From: Pseudomonadota bacterium
GTDB lineage: Bacteria; Pseudomonadota; Alphaproteobacteria; Rhizobiales; Phreatobacteraceae
Length of the DNA: 64,000 nucleotides
Assembly (NCBI GenBank): GCA_020161695.1
Contig: JAIUOO010000006.1
Coordinates: 1 to 64,000 of the forward strand
Direction of reading: 5' to 3'
The notes beneath the pieces are model-generated. The model was not told the DNA's origin. It was given only the letters and a program-made list of their open reading frames with translations, and did no database searches. The position numbers and the translations under genes are program-made. Below are positions 15,607 to 24,262 of the stretch, piece by piece. Numbering within the stretch: position 1 is the stretch's first letter; every line of letters begins with the position of its first letter.

Positions 15607-18600
15607 ATGCGACACACAATCCCCTGGAGTGTGAAGGGCGTCGACCAGGATGCTCGCGAGGCCGCCAAGGAGGCGGCCCGGCGCTCTGGCATGTCGCTCG
15701 GCGAATGGCTCAACTCCGCCATTGCGGAACAGGCCGAGACGGCCGCCCATCAGGAGACCGACACGGGTCTCTCGACCGTCACGCGCCGCCTCGACAGCAT
15801 CGCGCAGCGCCTCGATGCCGTGGCGCGGCGCGATCAGGGGCCGGTTCTCCCTCCCGCAACTCTCGCGCGGAACGAGCATGGCGATCTCGTGCGGGCGCTC
15901 GACGCGGTTGCGCGCCTTGCGGAAATTTCCGAGCGGCGGTCCGCCGCCGCCATCGAGGCGGTCGAACGGCTGGGCACGCATGTCGCGCAGCCGCGCGCGG
16001 CCGCTCCCCAACTCTCTCCCGAGCGTTCGGAGGCCCATGCGCGCCTCGACGAAATCGCCCGCTCGATCCGCGACCTCGAATCACCGGCCGCGCCGCGTGC
16101 CGCCGCCCAGCCGGCGCCGCGTCCCCCGGTGCCGCAGCGCAACCGGGCGATCCATCACGACATCGACGCGACCGTAGCCGAAATCGCCGCGCGCCAGCGC
16201 CAGCTCGATTCGGGCGTGGCAGCGCCGCCGACTCCGCCGCCAGCCCCGGCTGCGGCGGTTGTCAGTGCTCCCGACCGCGACCTTGCGCCGCTCGCCGCCA
16301 AGCTCGACGCCCTCGGGCGCCAGCTCGACGAAGTGCTGCGTCAGCCGGCCCAGCGCCAGCAGCCGGCGCCCGACCGCGCCGCCATCGCCGGGGAGATCAG
16401 CAAGCTTTCCGCGCGAATCGAGGCCTTCTCCAAGCCCGCCGATGACGGTCTGGAGCGCGAACTCAAGACCCTCTCTGGCCGAATCGAGCAGATGCGCAAG
16501 GAAATGTCCGCGCGCGAGGCGAATCAGAGCGAGGCGGCACTGGCCGAACTGCGCGCCGACATCGCCGCTCTCTCCGAACAGCTCGTCGATCTGGCGCCGC
16601 GCCGCGCGGTCGAGACGCTGGAGACGGAGATCCATGCCATCGCGGACCGGCTCGACGAGGCGCGGGCGCAGGGCATGTCCGATGCGCCGTTGCAGAAGCT
16701 GGTCGCGGAGTTCGAGCGCACAGTCTCGGGGTTGATGCCGGCCGAGGGGATTGCCGAGGAAATCCGGGCGCTGTCGTCCAGGGTCGATGCGCTCGCCTCG
16801 AGGAGCCTCGATACCTCGCTGATCGAGCGGCTGACGCAGGAGACCGCGACGGTGCGGGCCATGCTCGCCGATGCGGCGACCCGCGACGCGGTCGATGCCC
16901 TGGCGCAGCAGATCGGTGTGCTCGGCCGGCGGGTCGAGGAACTGGCTGTTCCCCGTCACGATAACGGCGCGGAAGCGCTGGCTTCGGCGATCGAGGCGCG
17001 GATCGACGAGATCGCCACGCGGCTGGAAACGGCCTCGCGCGCGCCCGCGGCCGCGGCGGCCGTCGCAGCCACCAGCCCTGAACTCGAGGACGCGCTGCGC
17101 AAGCTCGCGGACAAGCTCGACGCTAGCCATTCGCGTGGCAACGATCCGGCCGCGCTGGCCGAGATCGAGCGGCACATCCTGTCGCTGGCCGCCAAGATCG
17201 ACGCATCCGACGCCCGTTTCGCCCAGCTCGGCACCATCGAGCGCGGCCTCTCCGATCTGTTCGTCCAGATGGAGGAGATGCGCTCCAGCGCCATCGACGC
17301 CGCCGAGCGCGCCGCCCGGCAGGCGATGATGCGCGAGGCCGAGACGCGCCGCGACGTGGCCGAGCCCGCCGCGCGCCGTCAGCAGGAATCGGTCGAAGCC
17401 GTCCAGAACACCCTCGAACGGGTGGTTAAGCGCATCGCCGAGATCGAGGCGCCGGCCTCGGCGCCCGATCTCGCGCCGGCCCAGCCGCTGGCCGCCCAGC
17501 CAGCCGCGTCTCCGCATGGGGCCGAGGCCCGTCGTGCGCCCGCGTCCGCACCGGTGGTCGCGGAACGCGCTGCCGCCCCCATGTCGCGCCAGTCCGCGCC
17601 GACCCGCCCGCCCGGCAGCGTCGACCTGCCGCTGGAGCCCGGATCGGGCGCGCCGCGCCTTCGCCCCCCGGCTCCCGGTGCTTCCGCCGGTGCCGGCACC
17701 AAGACGGATTTCATCGCCGCCGCCCGCCGCGCCGCGCAGGCCGCAGCGGCCGAGCCGCCCGCGCGTCACGATGCTCCCGAGGCGGAGAAGACATCGCTGT
17801 TCTCGAAGCTGCGCGGCGCGATGCGCAAGGCGCCGAAGGAAGCGGGCGAGCCGGAAGCGGCCGTGCAGGTTCCCGAGGTGCGTCCTGCTCGCAAGCCGCG
17901 CGCCGAAGCGGCCGCAGCGGCTCCGGTGGTGCGGGATGCAGCTCCTGAAGTGCTGATCGAACCGTCCGTCGATGCTCCGCGTCCGATCGATGAGGCCGAC
18001 GAGCCGCCGAAGGGTCGCTTTGCGGCCAATCGCAAGACCATCGTGATGGGCATCGCGGCGGCGCTGCTCGTCCTTGCGGCCGGCCTTTCGACCCTGCCGC
18101 GGCTGCGCGGCACGCCGCCAACGGACGATACGACGCGCTCGATCACCATCGCCCCGCAGGGCCGCTCGGATGCAGGGGCTCCGGCGACCGCAGCCGACCA
18201 GCCGCGCGCCGTGCCCACCACGACCTTCGCGCCGGCCTCGGTCATCTCGACGCCTGCCGAACTGCCGCCGCCGGCCGATGTGCCCGCGACCGGGGCTCCG
18301 GCCGCCTCGCCCGAGACTGCCCCGGAGACGACCGGATCGGTGCAGCGCGCCCAGCCGTCCGGCACGAGCGTCTCGCCGACGGGCTGGCAGCCTGTCGATA
18401 CCCGCACCGGCCGCGTCCTCTCGATTCCCGCGCCGCTGCGCGCCGCTGCCGATGCCGGCGATCCCGTCGCGGCCTATGAGATGGGCACGCGCTACCTCGA
18501 GGGCAGGGGCGTCGCCACCAGCGCGGCCGAGGCCGCCAAATGGTACCAGCGCGCCGCCGACGCCGGCATCCCGCCGGCCCAGTATCGGCTCGGCAGCCTC

Positions 18601-19137
18601 TACGAGAAGGGCACCGGCGTTCTGCGCGACTTCGAGCGCGCCCGCCGCCTCTACGAGCGCGCCGCCGAGGCCGGCAACGGCAAGGCCATGCACAATCTGG
18701 CCGTGATGTTCGCGCAGGGGCAGGCGAGCGAGCGGCCGGACTACAAGACGGCGGCGCAGTGGTTCCGCAAGGCGGCCGAGCACGGCGTCAGCGACAGCCA
18801 GTACAATCTCGGCATCCTTTATGCCCGTGGCCTCGGCGTCGATCAGAGTATAGCCGAGAGCTACAAGTGGTTTGCGCTGGCGGCGGCCGGCGGCGACCAG
18901 GACGCGGCCAAGAAGCGCGACGAGGTGGCGGCCCGCCTCGACGCCCAGACGCTGGTCGCGGCGCGTCTCGCGGTACAGACCTTCGCGGCGAAGGCGGAGC
19001 CCGAAACGGCGATTCGCGTCGCTGCGCCGGCAGGCGGCTGGGGCGATCCGCCGGCTGCCGACACGCCGTCGGGTTCGTCGCCGCCAGCCCAGCCGGTTCG
19101 TCCGGCGACCCGCCGGGCGCAATCGCCGTCGCGTTGA
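15607..19137 (+). CDS. PodJ-like polar localisation protein: coiled coil, one TM, Sel1 repeats
   Basis: 1176 residues. The N-terminus carries the conserved motif IPWSVKGVDQDAREAAKEAA then RRSGMSLGEWLNSAI, shared by alphaproteobacterial PodJ-like proteins. A long Ala/Glu/Arg-rich coiled-coil region (about 50-620) and a Pro/Ala-rich linker follow. A single membrane span (IVMGIAAALLVLAAGLSTL, about 811-829) precedes a periplasmic Pro/Thr-rich stretch and at least four Sel1 repeats (about 946-1105) such as AAYEMGTRYLEGRGV and AQYRLGSLYEKGTGV. Caulobacter PodJ has the same order plus a terminal peptidoglycan-binding domain, which is not recognisable here. Probable role: polar scaffold for division and development. 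The start is uncertain: 15562 and 15475 are in frame upstream. Confidence 0.85.
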   Translation: MRHTIPWSVKGVDQDAREAAKEAARRSGMSLGEWLNSAIAEQAETAAHQETDTGLSTVTRRLDSIAQRLDAVARRDQGPVLPPATLARNEHGDLVRALDAVARLAEISERRSAAAIEAVERLGTHVAQPRAAAPQLSPERSEAHARLDEIARSIRDLESPAAPRAAAQPAPRPPVPQRNRAIHHDIDATVAEIAARQRQLDSGVAAPPTPPPAPAAAVVSAPDRDLAPLAAKLDALGRQLDEVLRQPAQRQQPAPDRAAIAGEISKLSARIEAFSKPADDGLERELKTLSGRIEQMRKEMSAREANQSEAALAELRADIAALSEQLVDLAPRRAVETLETEIHAIADRLDEARAQGMSDAPLQKLVAEFERTVSGLMPAEGIAEEIRALSSRVDALASRSLDTSLIERLTQETATVRAMLADAATRDAVDALAQQIGVLGRRVEELAVPRHDNGAEALASAIEARIDEIATRLETASRAPAAAAAVAATSPELEDALRKLADKLDASHSRGNDPAALAEIERHILSLAAKIDASDARFAQLGTIERGLSDLFVQMEEMRSSAIDAAERAARQAMMREAETRRDVAEPAARRQQESVEAVQNTLERVVKRIAEIEAPASAPDLAPAQPLAAQPAASPHGAEARRAPASAPVVAERAAAPMSRQSAPTRPPGSVDLPLEPGSGAPRLRPPAPGASAGAGTKTDFIAAARRAAQAAAAEPPARHDAPEAEKTSLFSKLRGAMRKAPKEAGEPEAAVQVPEVRPARKPRAEAAAAAPVVRDAAPEVLIEPSVDAPRPIDEADEPPKGRFAANRKTIVMGIAAALLVLAAGLSTLPRLRGTPPTDDTTRSITIAPQGRSDAGAPATAADQPRAVPTTTFAPASVISTPAELPPPADVPATGAPAASPETAPETTGSVQRAQPSGTSVSPTGWQPVDTRTGRVLSIPAPLRAAADAGDPVAAYEMGTRYLEGRGVATSAAEAAKWYQRAADAGIPPAQYRLGSLYEKGTGVLRDFERARRLYERAAEAGNGKAMHNLAVMFAQGQASERPDYKTAAQWFRKAAEHGVSDSQYNLGILYARGLGVDQSIAESYKWFALAAAGGDQDAAKKRDEVAARLDAQTLVAARLAVQTFAAKAEPETAIRVAAPAGGWGDPPAADTPSGSSPPAQPVRPATRRAQSPSR

Positions 19138-19201
19138 CGCTACGGACGGTTGGGCTTGCCGGAGCGGCCCGCCGCGACGATTGACAGATTCCAAACAGAC
19201 C

Positions 19202-19228
19202 CCCTCAATGCCTGAAAATCATTGAGGG
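19202..19228 (+). promoter_or_regulatory. Hairpin that covers the P450 ribosome-binding site
   Basis: CCCTCAATG at 19202-19210 is the exact complement of CATTGAGGG at 19220-19228, with a 9-nt loop. The GAGGG inside the right arm is the probable ribosome-binding site for the ATG at 19238. The same repeat could instead be an operator in DNA. Confidence 0.6.
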
Positions 19229-19237
19229 AAACGTCTG

Positions 19238-22200
19238 ATGGCTGCTGCGAACGCGCTCGCTCCCATCCCGCATCCGCCGAAGAAGCCCGTCGTCGGCAAC
19301 ATGCTGACGGTGGACAGCGACACGCCGTTGCAGAGCCTGATGGAGCTGACGCGGCAGCACGGCGACATCTACTGGCTCGACATGATGGGCACGCCGCTGG
19401 TCGTGGCCTCGGGCGCCGATCTCGTCGACGAGCTCTGCGATGAGGCGCGGTTCGACAAGGCGGTGCGCGGCTCGCTCCGGCGTATCCGCGCCATCGGCGG
19501 CGACGGCCTGTTCACCGGCGACACGCAGGAGCCGAACTGGGCCAAGGCCCATAACATCCTGCTGCCGACCTTCTCGCAGCGCGCGATGGTCAACTACCTG
19601 CCGATGATGCAGGACATCGCCTCCCAGCTCTGCCTGAAGTGGGAGCGGCTCAACGCCGACGACGAGATCGACGTCGTCCACGACATGACCGCGCTGGCGC
19701 TCGACACGATCGGCGTCTGCGGCTTCGACTACCGGTTCAACTCCTTCTACCGGCGCGACTACCACCCCTTCATCGACGCGCTGACCCGCACGCTCGAGAC
19801 CTGCATGATGCAGCGGGGCCTGCCGTTCGAGAACCTGCTGCTGGCCAAGCGCCTCGGTCAGGCCAAGACCGACGTCAACTTCATGAACACGCTGGTCGAC
19901 GACATCATCCGCGAGCGGCGGCGCTCGGGCGGCGACCAGAAGGATCTGCTCAACTACATGCTGGCCGGCGTCGACAAGCAGACCGGCGAGGGTCTCTCCG
20001 ACGAGAACATCCGCTACCAGATCAACACCTTCCTGATCGCCGGCCACGAGACGACGTCGGGGCTGTTGTCCTTCACCATCTATTTCCTGCTCAACCATCC
20101 GGACGTGCTGGCCAAGGCGACCGAGGAGGTCGACCGGGTGCTGGGCAACGACGTCAACCAGCTGCCGACGTTCCAGCAGGTGAACCAGCTCACCTATGTC
20201 TCGCAGGTGCTGAAGGAGGCGCTGCGCCTCTGGCCGACCGCCCCGGCCTTCGGCCTCTATCCCTACAAGAACGAGACGATCGGCGGGCAGTACCCGCTGA
20301 AGGCCAAGACCTTCGTCACCGTGCTGACGCTGATGCTGCACCGTGACAAGAAGGTCTGGGGCGATGACCCCGAGGCCTTCAATCCCGACCACTTCTCCCG
20401 CGAGGCCGAGGCGGAGCGGCCGGTCAACGCCTACAAGCCGTTCGGCAATGGCCAGCGCGCCTGTATCGGCCGCCAGTTCGCCATGCAGGAGGCGACGCTG
20501 GTGCTTGGCATGATCCTCCAGCGCTTCCAGCTGTTCGATCACGCGAAATATCAACTCAAGATCAAGGAAACGCTGTCGATCAAGCCCGACGGCTTCAAGA
20601 TCAAGGTCAAGGAGCGGCCGGGCCGCACGCGCGGCACGATGATCGCGGCGGCCGGAGCGCCGCAGGCGGCGGCGAATGGCGCCGCGGCCGTTGCCGCGCG
20701 CCCGAAGCATGGCGCAAAGCTTGCCGTTCTCTACGGTTCGAACCTCGGCGCGACCGAGGAGATCGCCCGCGCCATCGCCGAGAACGGCGAGGTCAACGGC
20801 TTCGACGTGACGCTCGCCGAGATGGACGAGCGGACCGGCGACCTGCCGAAGGACGGCGCGGTGGTCTTCGCCTGCGCCTCCTACAATGGCGGGCCGCCCG
20901 ACAACGCCGCGCGTTTCGTCAAATGGCTGAACGAGGCGAGCGATCCGGCCCTGCTCAAGGGCGTGAACTATGCCGTCTTCGGCTGCGGCAACCGCGATTG
21001 GGCCTCGACCTATCAGGCGGTGCCGCGCGCACTCGACGACCGGCTTGCTGCGCTGGGCGCGACGCGCATCCGCGACCGCGCCGAGGGCGATGCGCGCGAG
21101 GACCTCGATGGCCAGTTCCAGGATTGGCTCGGCACGCTCTATCCGGCCATCGGCGAGGCGCTGAAGCTGGACATCGATTTCTCGCAGGAGGCCAAGGCCG
21201 CGCCGCTCTATCAGGTGGAGACGGTCTCGCCCGCCAGCGCCAATCCGGTGGTCAACGCGGCAGGCGCAAGGCCGATGACCATTGCGGTCAACAAGGAACT
21301 TCAGAAGAAGACTGGCGACGCCGCGCTCGACCGCTCGACCCGCCATATCGAGGTCGAGCTCCCCGAGGACTCCGCCTACCGTCCGGGCGACCATCTCTCC
21401 GTCGTGCCGGTCAATCCGGAGGCGCTGGTGAAGCGCGCGGCGAAGCATTTCGGCTTCGACGACGGCGCGATGGTCAAGCTGACGGCCGAGGGCGGTCGCC
21501 GTTCGGCGCTGCCGGTGGGCGAGCCCATCGCGGTCAAGCGGCTGCTCGGCGACTATGTCGAGCTGCAGGCGGTCGCGACGCGCAAGCAGGTGCAGGCGCT
21601 GGCAGACGCCACCCGCTGCCCGATGACCAGACCCAAGCTGCAGGCGCTGGCATCGGAGGCCGAGCCCAACGGCTACAGGAGCGAGATCTGGACGAAGCGC
21701 CGCTCGGTGCTCGACCTTCTCGAGGATCATCCGGCCTGCGAGCTGCCCTTCGCCAGCTATCTCGAAATGCTGCCGCTGATGACGCCGCGCTACTATTCCA
21801 TCTCGTCCTCGCCGCTGGCTTCGCCGGGACGCTGCGCGGTGACAGTCGGCGTCGTGAAGGGGCCCGCCCGTTCCGGCCACGGCACCTATGAGGGCATCTG
21901 CTCGAACCATCTCGACCAGCGGGTACAGGGCTCGGTGATCCAGGCCATGATCCGCGAGACTAGGGCCGGGTTCCGCCTGCCGGACGATCCGGCCAAACCG
22001 ATCATCATGATCGGGCCGGGCACCGGCCTCGCGCCGTTCCGCGGTTTCTGTCAGGAGCGCGCCGCGCTCAAGGCCGGCGGCAAGGCGCTCGGCCCGGCGG
22101 CGCTGTTCTTCGGCTGCCGGCATCCCGACCAGGACTATATCTATCGCGAGGAGCTGGAGGGCTTCGCCCGCGACGGCATCGCCGACCTCCACGTCGCGTT

Positions 22201-22456
22201 CTCGCGCCACAACGGCTCGCGCACCTATGTGCAGGACCTCGTCAAGGCGGAGGCGGCGAAGCTCTGGCCGATGATCGAAGCAGGAGCGACCATCTTCGTC
22301 TGCGGCGACGGCAGCCGGATGGAACCGGACGTCAAACGGACGCTCGTCGGCATCTATTGCGACGAGAAGGACGTGTCGCTGGAGGAGGGCGAAGCCTGGA
22401 TCGAGCGCATGGGCCGGGAAGGCCGCTACGTGCTGGATGTGTGGGCCGGCAGCTGA
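19238..22456 (+). CDS. Self-sufficient cytochrome P450 / NADPH-P450 reductase fusion (CYP102 type)
   Basis: 1072 residues with the P450 BM3 order. P450 domain (about 1-465): DGLFT near the substrate pocket, the oxygen-activating AGHETTSG (268-275), EALRLWP and the haem loop FGNGQRACIGR with ligand Cys409. A linker leads to the flavodoxin FMN domain starting LAVLYGSNLGATEEIA (about 494). The FAD/NADPH reductase follows, with RYYSISSSP (851-859), GPGTGLAPFRGF and the ending YVLDVW. All redox centres are intact, so a single soluble protein should hydroxylate fatty acids or similar compounds using NADPH and O2. No TetR repressor like Bm3R1 is adjacent. A hairpin covers the ribosome-binding site. 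Confidence 0.96.
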   Translation: MAAANALAPIPHPPKKPVVGNMLTVDSDTPLQSLMELTRQHGDIYWLDMMGTPLVVASGADLVDELCDEARFDKAVRGSLRRIRAIGGDGLFTGDTQEPNWAKAHNILLPTFSQRAMVNYLPMMQDIASQLCLKWERLNADDEIDVVHDMTALALDTIGVCGFDYRFNSFYRRDYHPFIDALTRTLETCMMQRGLPFENLLLAKRLGQAKTDVNFMNTLVDDIIRERRRSGGDQKDLLNYMLAGVDKQTGEGLSDENIRYQINTFLIAGHETTSGLLSFTIYFLLNHPDVLAKATEEVDRVLGNDVNQLPTFQQVNQLTYVSQVLKEALRLWPTAPAFGLYPYKNETIGGQYPLKAKTFVTVLTLMLHRDKKVWGDDPEAFNPDHFSREAEAERPVNAYKPFGNGQRACIGRQFAMQEATLVLGMILQRFQLFDHAKYQLKIKETLSIKPDGFKIKVKERPGRTRGTMIAAAGAPQAAANGAAAVAARPKHGAKLAVLYGSNLGATEEIARAIAENGEVNGFDVTLAEMDERTGDLPKDGAVVFACASYNGGPPDNAARFVKWLNEASDPALLKGVNYAVFGCGNRDWASTYQAVPRALDDRLAALGATRIRDRAEGDAREDLDGQFQDWLGTLYPAIGEALKLDIDFSQEAKAAPLYQVETVSPASANPVVNAAGARPMTIAVNKELQKKTGDAALDRSTRHIEVELPEDSAYRPGDHLSVVPVNPEALVKRAAKHFGFDDGAMVKLTAEGGRRSALPVGEPIAVKRLLGDYVELQAVATRKQVQALADATRCPMTRPKLQALASEAEPNGYRSEIWTKRRSVLDLLEDHPACELPFASYLEMLPLMTPRYYSISSSPLASPGRCAVTVGVVKGPARSGHGTYEGICSNHLDQRVQGSVIQAMIRETRAGFRLPDDPAKPIIMIGPGTGLAPFRGFCQERAALKAGGKALGPAALFFGCRHPDQDYIYREELEGFARDGIADLHVAFSRHNGSRTYVQDLVKAEAAKLWPMIEAGATIFVCGDGSRMEPDVKRTLVGIYCDEKDVSLEEGEAWIERMGREGRYVLDVWAGS

Positions 22457-22581
22457 GAGCTGCGCCGGCCTGCTCCCGGCAGGGGGAGCGGGCATTTGAT
22501 GTTGCGTTGCAGCGAGGAGGCGAATGGTCGCACTCCTCGCGGATCATGCAGGCCATGCGCCGCATGCGGTTGACTTCTATG

Positions 22582-22591
22582 TTGCGACGCA
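22582..22591. promoter_or_regulatory. TTGC..GCA box shared with the phasin promoter
   Basis: TTGCGACGCA within CTATGTTGCGACGCACAATA (22577-22596) matches CTATGTTGCAATGCACAATA at the phasin (4685-4704) in 18 of 20 positions. It lies 59 bp upstream of the GNAT start. A related TTGCGTTGCA is at 22502-22511. Confidence 0.65.
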
Positions 22592-22649
22592 CAATATTCG
22601 CCGCATAGGGAGTGAGCGTCCTCGGGGAATCACCCATGAGGAGATCACC

Positions 22650-23186
22650 ATGGCACGGGCCCATCACGAGCTCGGTACCATCCGCGAACTGTCGAAGTCC
22701 GATCAGGCGCTGCACCGCGACCACCTCTTGAGGCTGGACGCCGAGGGCCGCCGCGACCGGTTCAACGGCGTAGCGGACGATAATTTCATCGCTGCCTATT
22801 CGCAGCGCTGCTTCGCCGGCCGCACGCGCGTCTTCGCCTATGTCGATGCGGGCGGGGCCGTGCGCGGCACGGCGGAGCTGCATCCGCCGACCGCGGGCGA
22901 GCCGGCCGACGTCGCCTTTTCGGTGGAGAACGAATTCCGCCGCCGGGGCATTGCCAGCCGCCTGTTCGAGGCGGTGATCGCGGCTGCGCGCTATTCGCGC
23001 TTCCGGCAGCTTCGGATCACGTCGACGGCGACGAACCTCGCCATGCGCGCGCTCGCGCGCAAGTTCGGCGCGAGCTTCACCTTCGAGGCGGGCGAGGCGA
23101 CAGGCATCCTGCCGGTGCATCCGACGGAGGCGCTGGCGCGTCTGGCGCCACTGCGCGTCGCGGCGGCTCCCATTGCGGCGGAGTGA
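22650..23186 (+). CDS. GNAT family N-acetyltransferase
   Basis: A 178-residue GNAT-fold protein. The acetyl-CoA loop is in FSVENEFRRRGIASRLFEAV, preceded by GAVRGTAELH and followed by RQLRITSTATNLAMRALARKFG, the standard motif B region. The N-terminal part (RELSKSDQALHRDHLLRLDAEGRR DRF) is typical of a proteobacterial GNAT group of unknown substrate. The ATG at 22650 follows GAGGAGATCACC. The upstream region shares a 20-bp sequence with the phasin promoter, so this gene may belong to the storage-polymer regulon; that is inference. It is not obviously co-transcribed with the P450 gene 193 bp upstream. Confidence 0.9.
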   Translation: MARAHHELGTIRELSKSDQALHRDHLLRLDAEGRRDRFNGVADDNFIAAYSQRCFAGRTRVFAYVDAGGAVRGTAELHPPTAGEPADVAFSVENEFRRRGIASRLFEAVIAAARYSRFRQLRITSTATNLAMRALARKFGASFTFEAGEATGILPVHPTEALARLAPLRVAAAPIAAE

Positions 23187-23234
23187 TCGCGGAAGCGCCG
23201 CTTTGCGGAGAATCGCCGGCTGCACCGGAGGGGG

Positions 23235-23249
23235 TTAACCGCGAGTTAA
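23235..23249. promoter_or_regulatory. CtrA-type box (exact TTAA-N7-TTAA)
   Basis: TTAACCGCGAGTTAA lies 27 bp upstream of the candidate small RNA and 357 bp upstream of the DUF1465 gene. Confidence 0.5.
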
Positions 23250-23261
23250 CCTTTCCTGTTT

Positions 23262-23366
23262 ATCAATGGGATCGTTCAGTTCGCTGGACGCGAGTGGCTC
23301 CTGTCCACTCTGTTTGACGCCTCCCTGTATTCGACTTCAAGGCCGCCTCCGGGCGGCCTTTTTTTG
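23262..23366 (+). ncRNA. Candidate small RNA with anti-Shine-Dalgarno loops and strong terminator
   Basis: In the 419-bp gap 23187-23605 there is no convincing gene. It holds a stem GAGTGG/CCACTC whose 7-nt loop is CTCCTGT, then an unpaired CCTCCC, then a terminator (AAGGCCGCC, TCCG, GGCGGCCTT and seven T). Anti-SD motifs in loops followed by a terminator are the hallmark of the alphaproteobacterial cuckoo/alpha-r14 sRNA class. The 5' end is a guess; no clear -35/-10 pair was found. The strong terminator 150 bp after the GNAT gene, without a gene in between, supports an independent transcript. Confidence 0.45.
23339..23365 (+). terminator. Rho-independent terminator of the candidate small RNA
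   Basis: AAGGCCGCC and GGCGGCCTT pair around TCCG and run into seven T. It is the most canonical terminator in the window. Confidence 0.9.
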
Positions 23367-23605
23367 TCCGCGTGGCTTGCGGCGGCGAGCCGTTTGCGAT
23401 GGGATGCGACCTGCCTTGGACCCGCCCCGATCATGGCGCTCCATGGCGACCAGCCAGCACGTACGGTGTCCCGTTTTGATACAGAATGCGGTGGCACCCG
23501 CCTTGCTGCATCAGGCCAAGGCCGCGTTTACCCTTGCCGAGGCAATCGCCTTTACAGCGGGGGCCGACGGCGGCACACACCGGCCCTGAGGGAGTTGTCC
23601 GCGTG

Positions 23606-24136
23606 ATGCCGCATGAGAGCGTTTCTTCCGCCGCCGAACCTGCCGTCGCCTTCGGGGCGCGGCTCGCCACCTCGCCTGCCTTCAAGGAGCTGTTCCGCGA
23701 TGGCATGGGCCTCGTAGAGGAGACGGCGGCCTATCTCGACGGCCCCGGCCGTTCCGAGAGCAAGGGCCTGGAACGCGGCGCAGCCCTCGCCTATGCCACC
23801 GAGAGCATGCGCCTGACCACGCGGCTGATGCAGCTCGCCTCCTGGCTGCTGCTCCAGCGCGCGGTCAACGAGGGCGAACTGACCCAGGAACAGGCCGCGC
23901 AGGAGAAGTCCAAGGTGCGCCTGTCCTCTGTCGGCGCCTCGACGCCGCAGGCGACGATCGACGAGCTGCCGGAGGCTCTCGCCGGCCTGATCGGCAAGGC
24001 GATGCGCCTGCAGGAGCGCATCATCCACATGGATCGCCTGCTGTTCGGCGCCGAGCGCGCCGAGGCGCCGGTGGCCGCCAATGCCATTTCGGGGCAGATG
24101 GACCTGCTGGCCGCGGCCTTCAACGCGCGTCGCTGA
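23606..24136 (+). CDS. DUF1465 family protein
   Basis: A 176-residue helical cytosolic protein of DUF1465: FKELFRDGMGLVEETAAYLD, ALAYATESMRLTTRLMQLAS, WLLLQRAVNEGELTQEQA and ELIGKAMRLQERIIHMDRL-like segments. In Caulobacter-type bacteria members of this family have been linked to cell-cycle control, but I cannot assign a role from sequence. The ATG at 23606 and a GTG one codon earlier are both behind GGAG. It precedes yebC by 126 bp on the same strand. An upstream CtrA-type box at 23235 could reach it. Confidence 0.85.
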   Translation: MPHESVSSAAEPAVAFGARLATSPAFKELFRDGMGLVEETAAYLDGPGRSESKGLERGAALAYATESMRLTTRLMQLASWLLLQRAVNEGELTQEQAAQEKSKVRLSSVGASTPQATIDELPEALAGLIGKAMRLQERIIHMDRLLFGAERAEAPVAANAISGQMDLLAAAFNARR

Positions 24137-24262
24137 CGCGCCGGCCGGCTGGATTTCGTGATTTCCCGCGCCTATAAGACCGGCAACCTGTAGCCGGCGC
24201 TCGGCGCGGCGCGCCTTGGCTGCGCCCCGACTTCCGGCTTGGCAACGCCGAAAGAGGGGCAC

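Noticed and set aside
16081..19194. Very long open frame (over 1000 codons) opposite the PodJ-like gene
   Set aside because: Arg/Gly/Leu-rich shadow of a high-GC gene; no domain, no ribosome-binding site, and the plus strand has clear conserved motifs.
19205..22495. Open frame of about 1096 codons opposite the P450 fusion
   Set aside because: Shadow frame produced by GC-rich third positions; the plus strand carries every P450 and reductase motif.
23266..23589. Protein-coding gene across the candidate sRNA region
   Set aside because: The frame crosses the strong terminator, has no ribosome-binding site and no conserved pattern.
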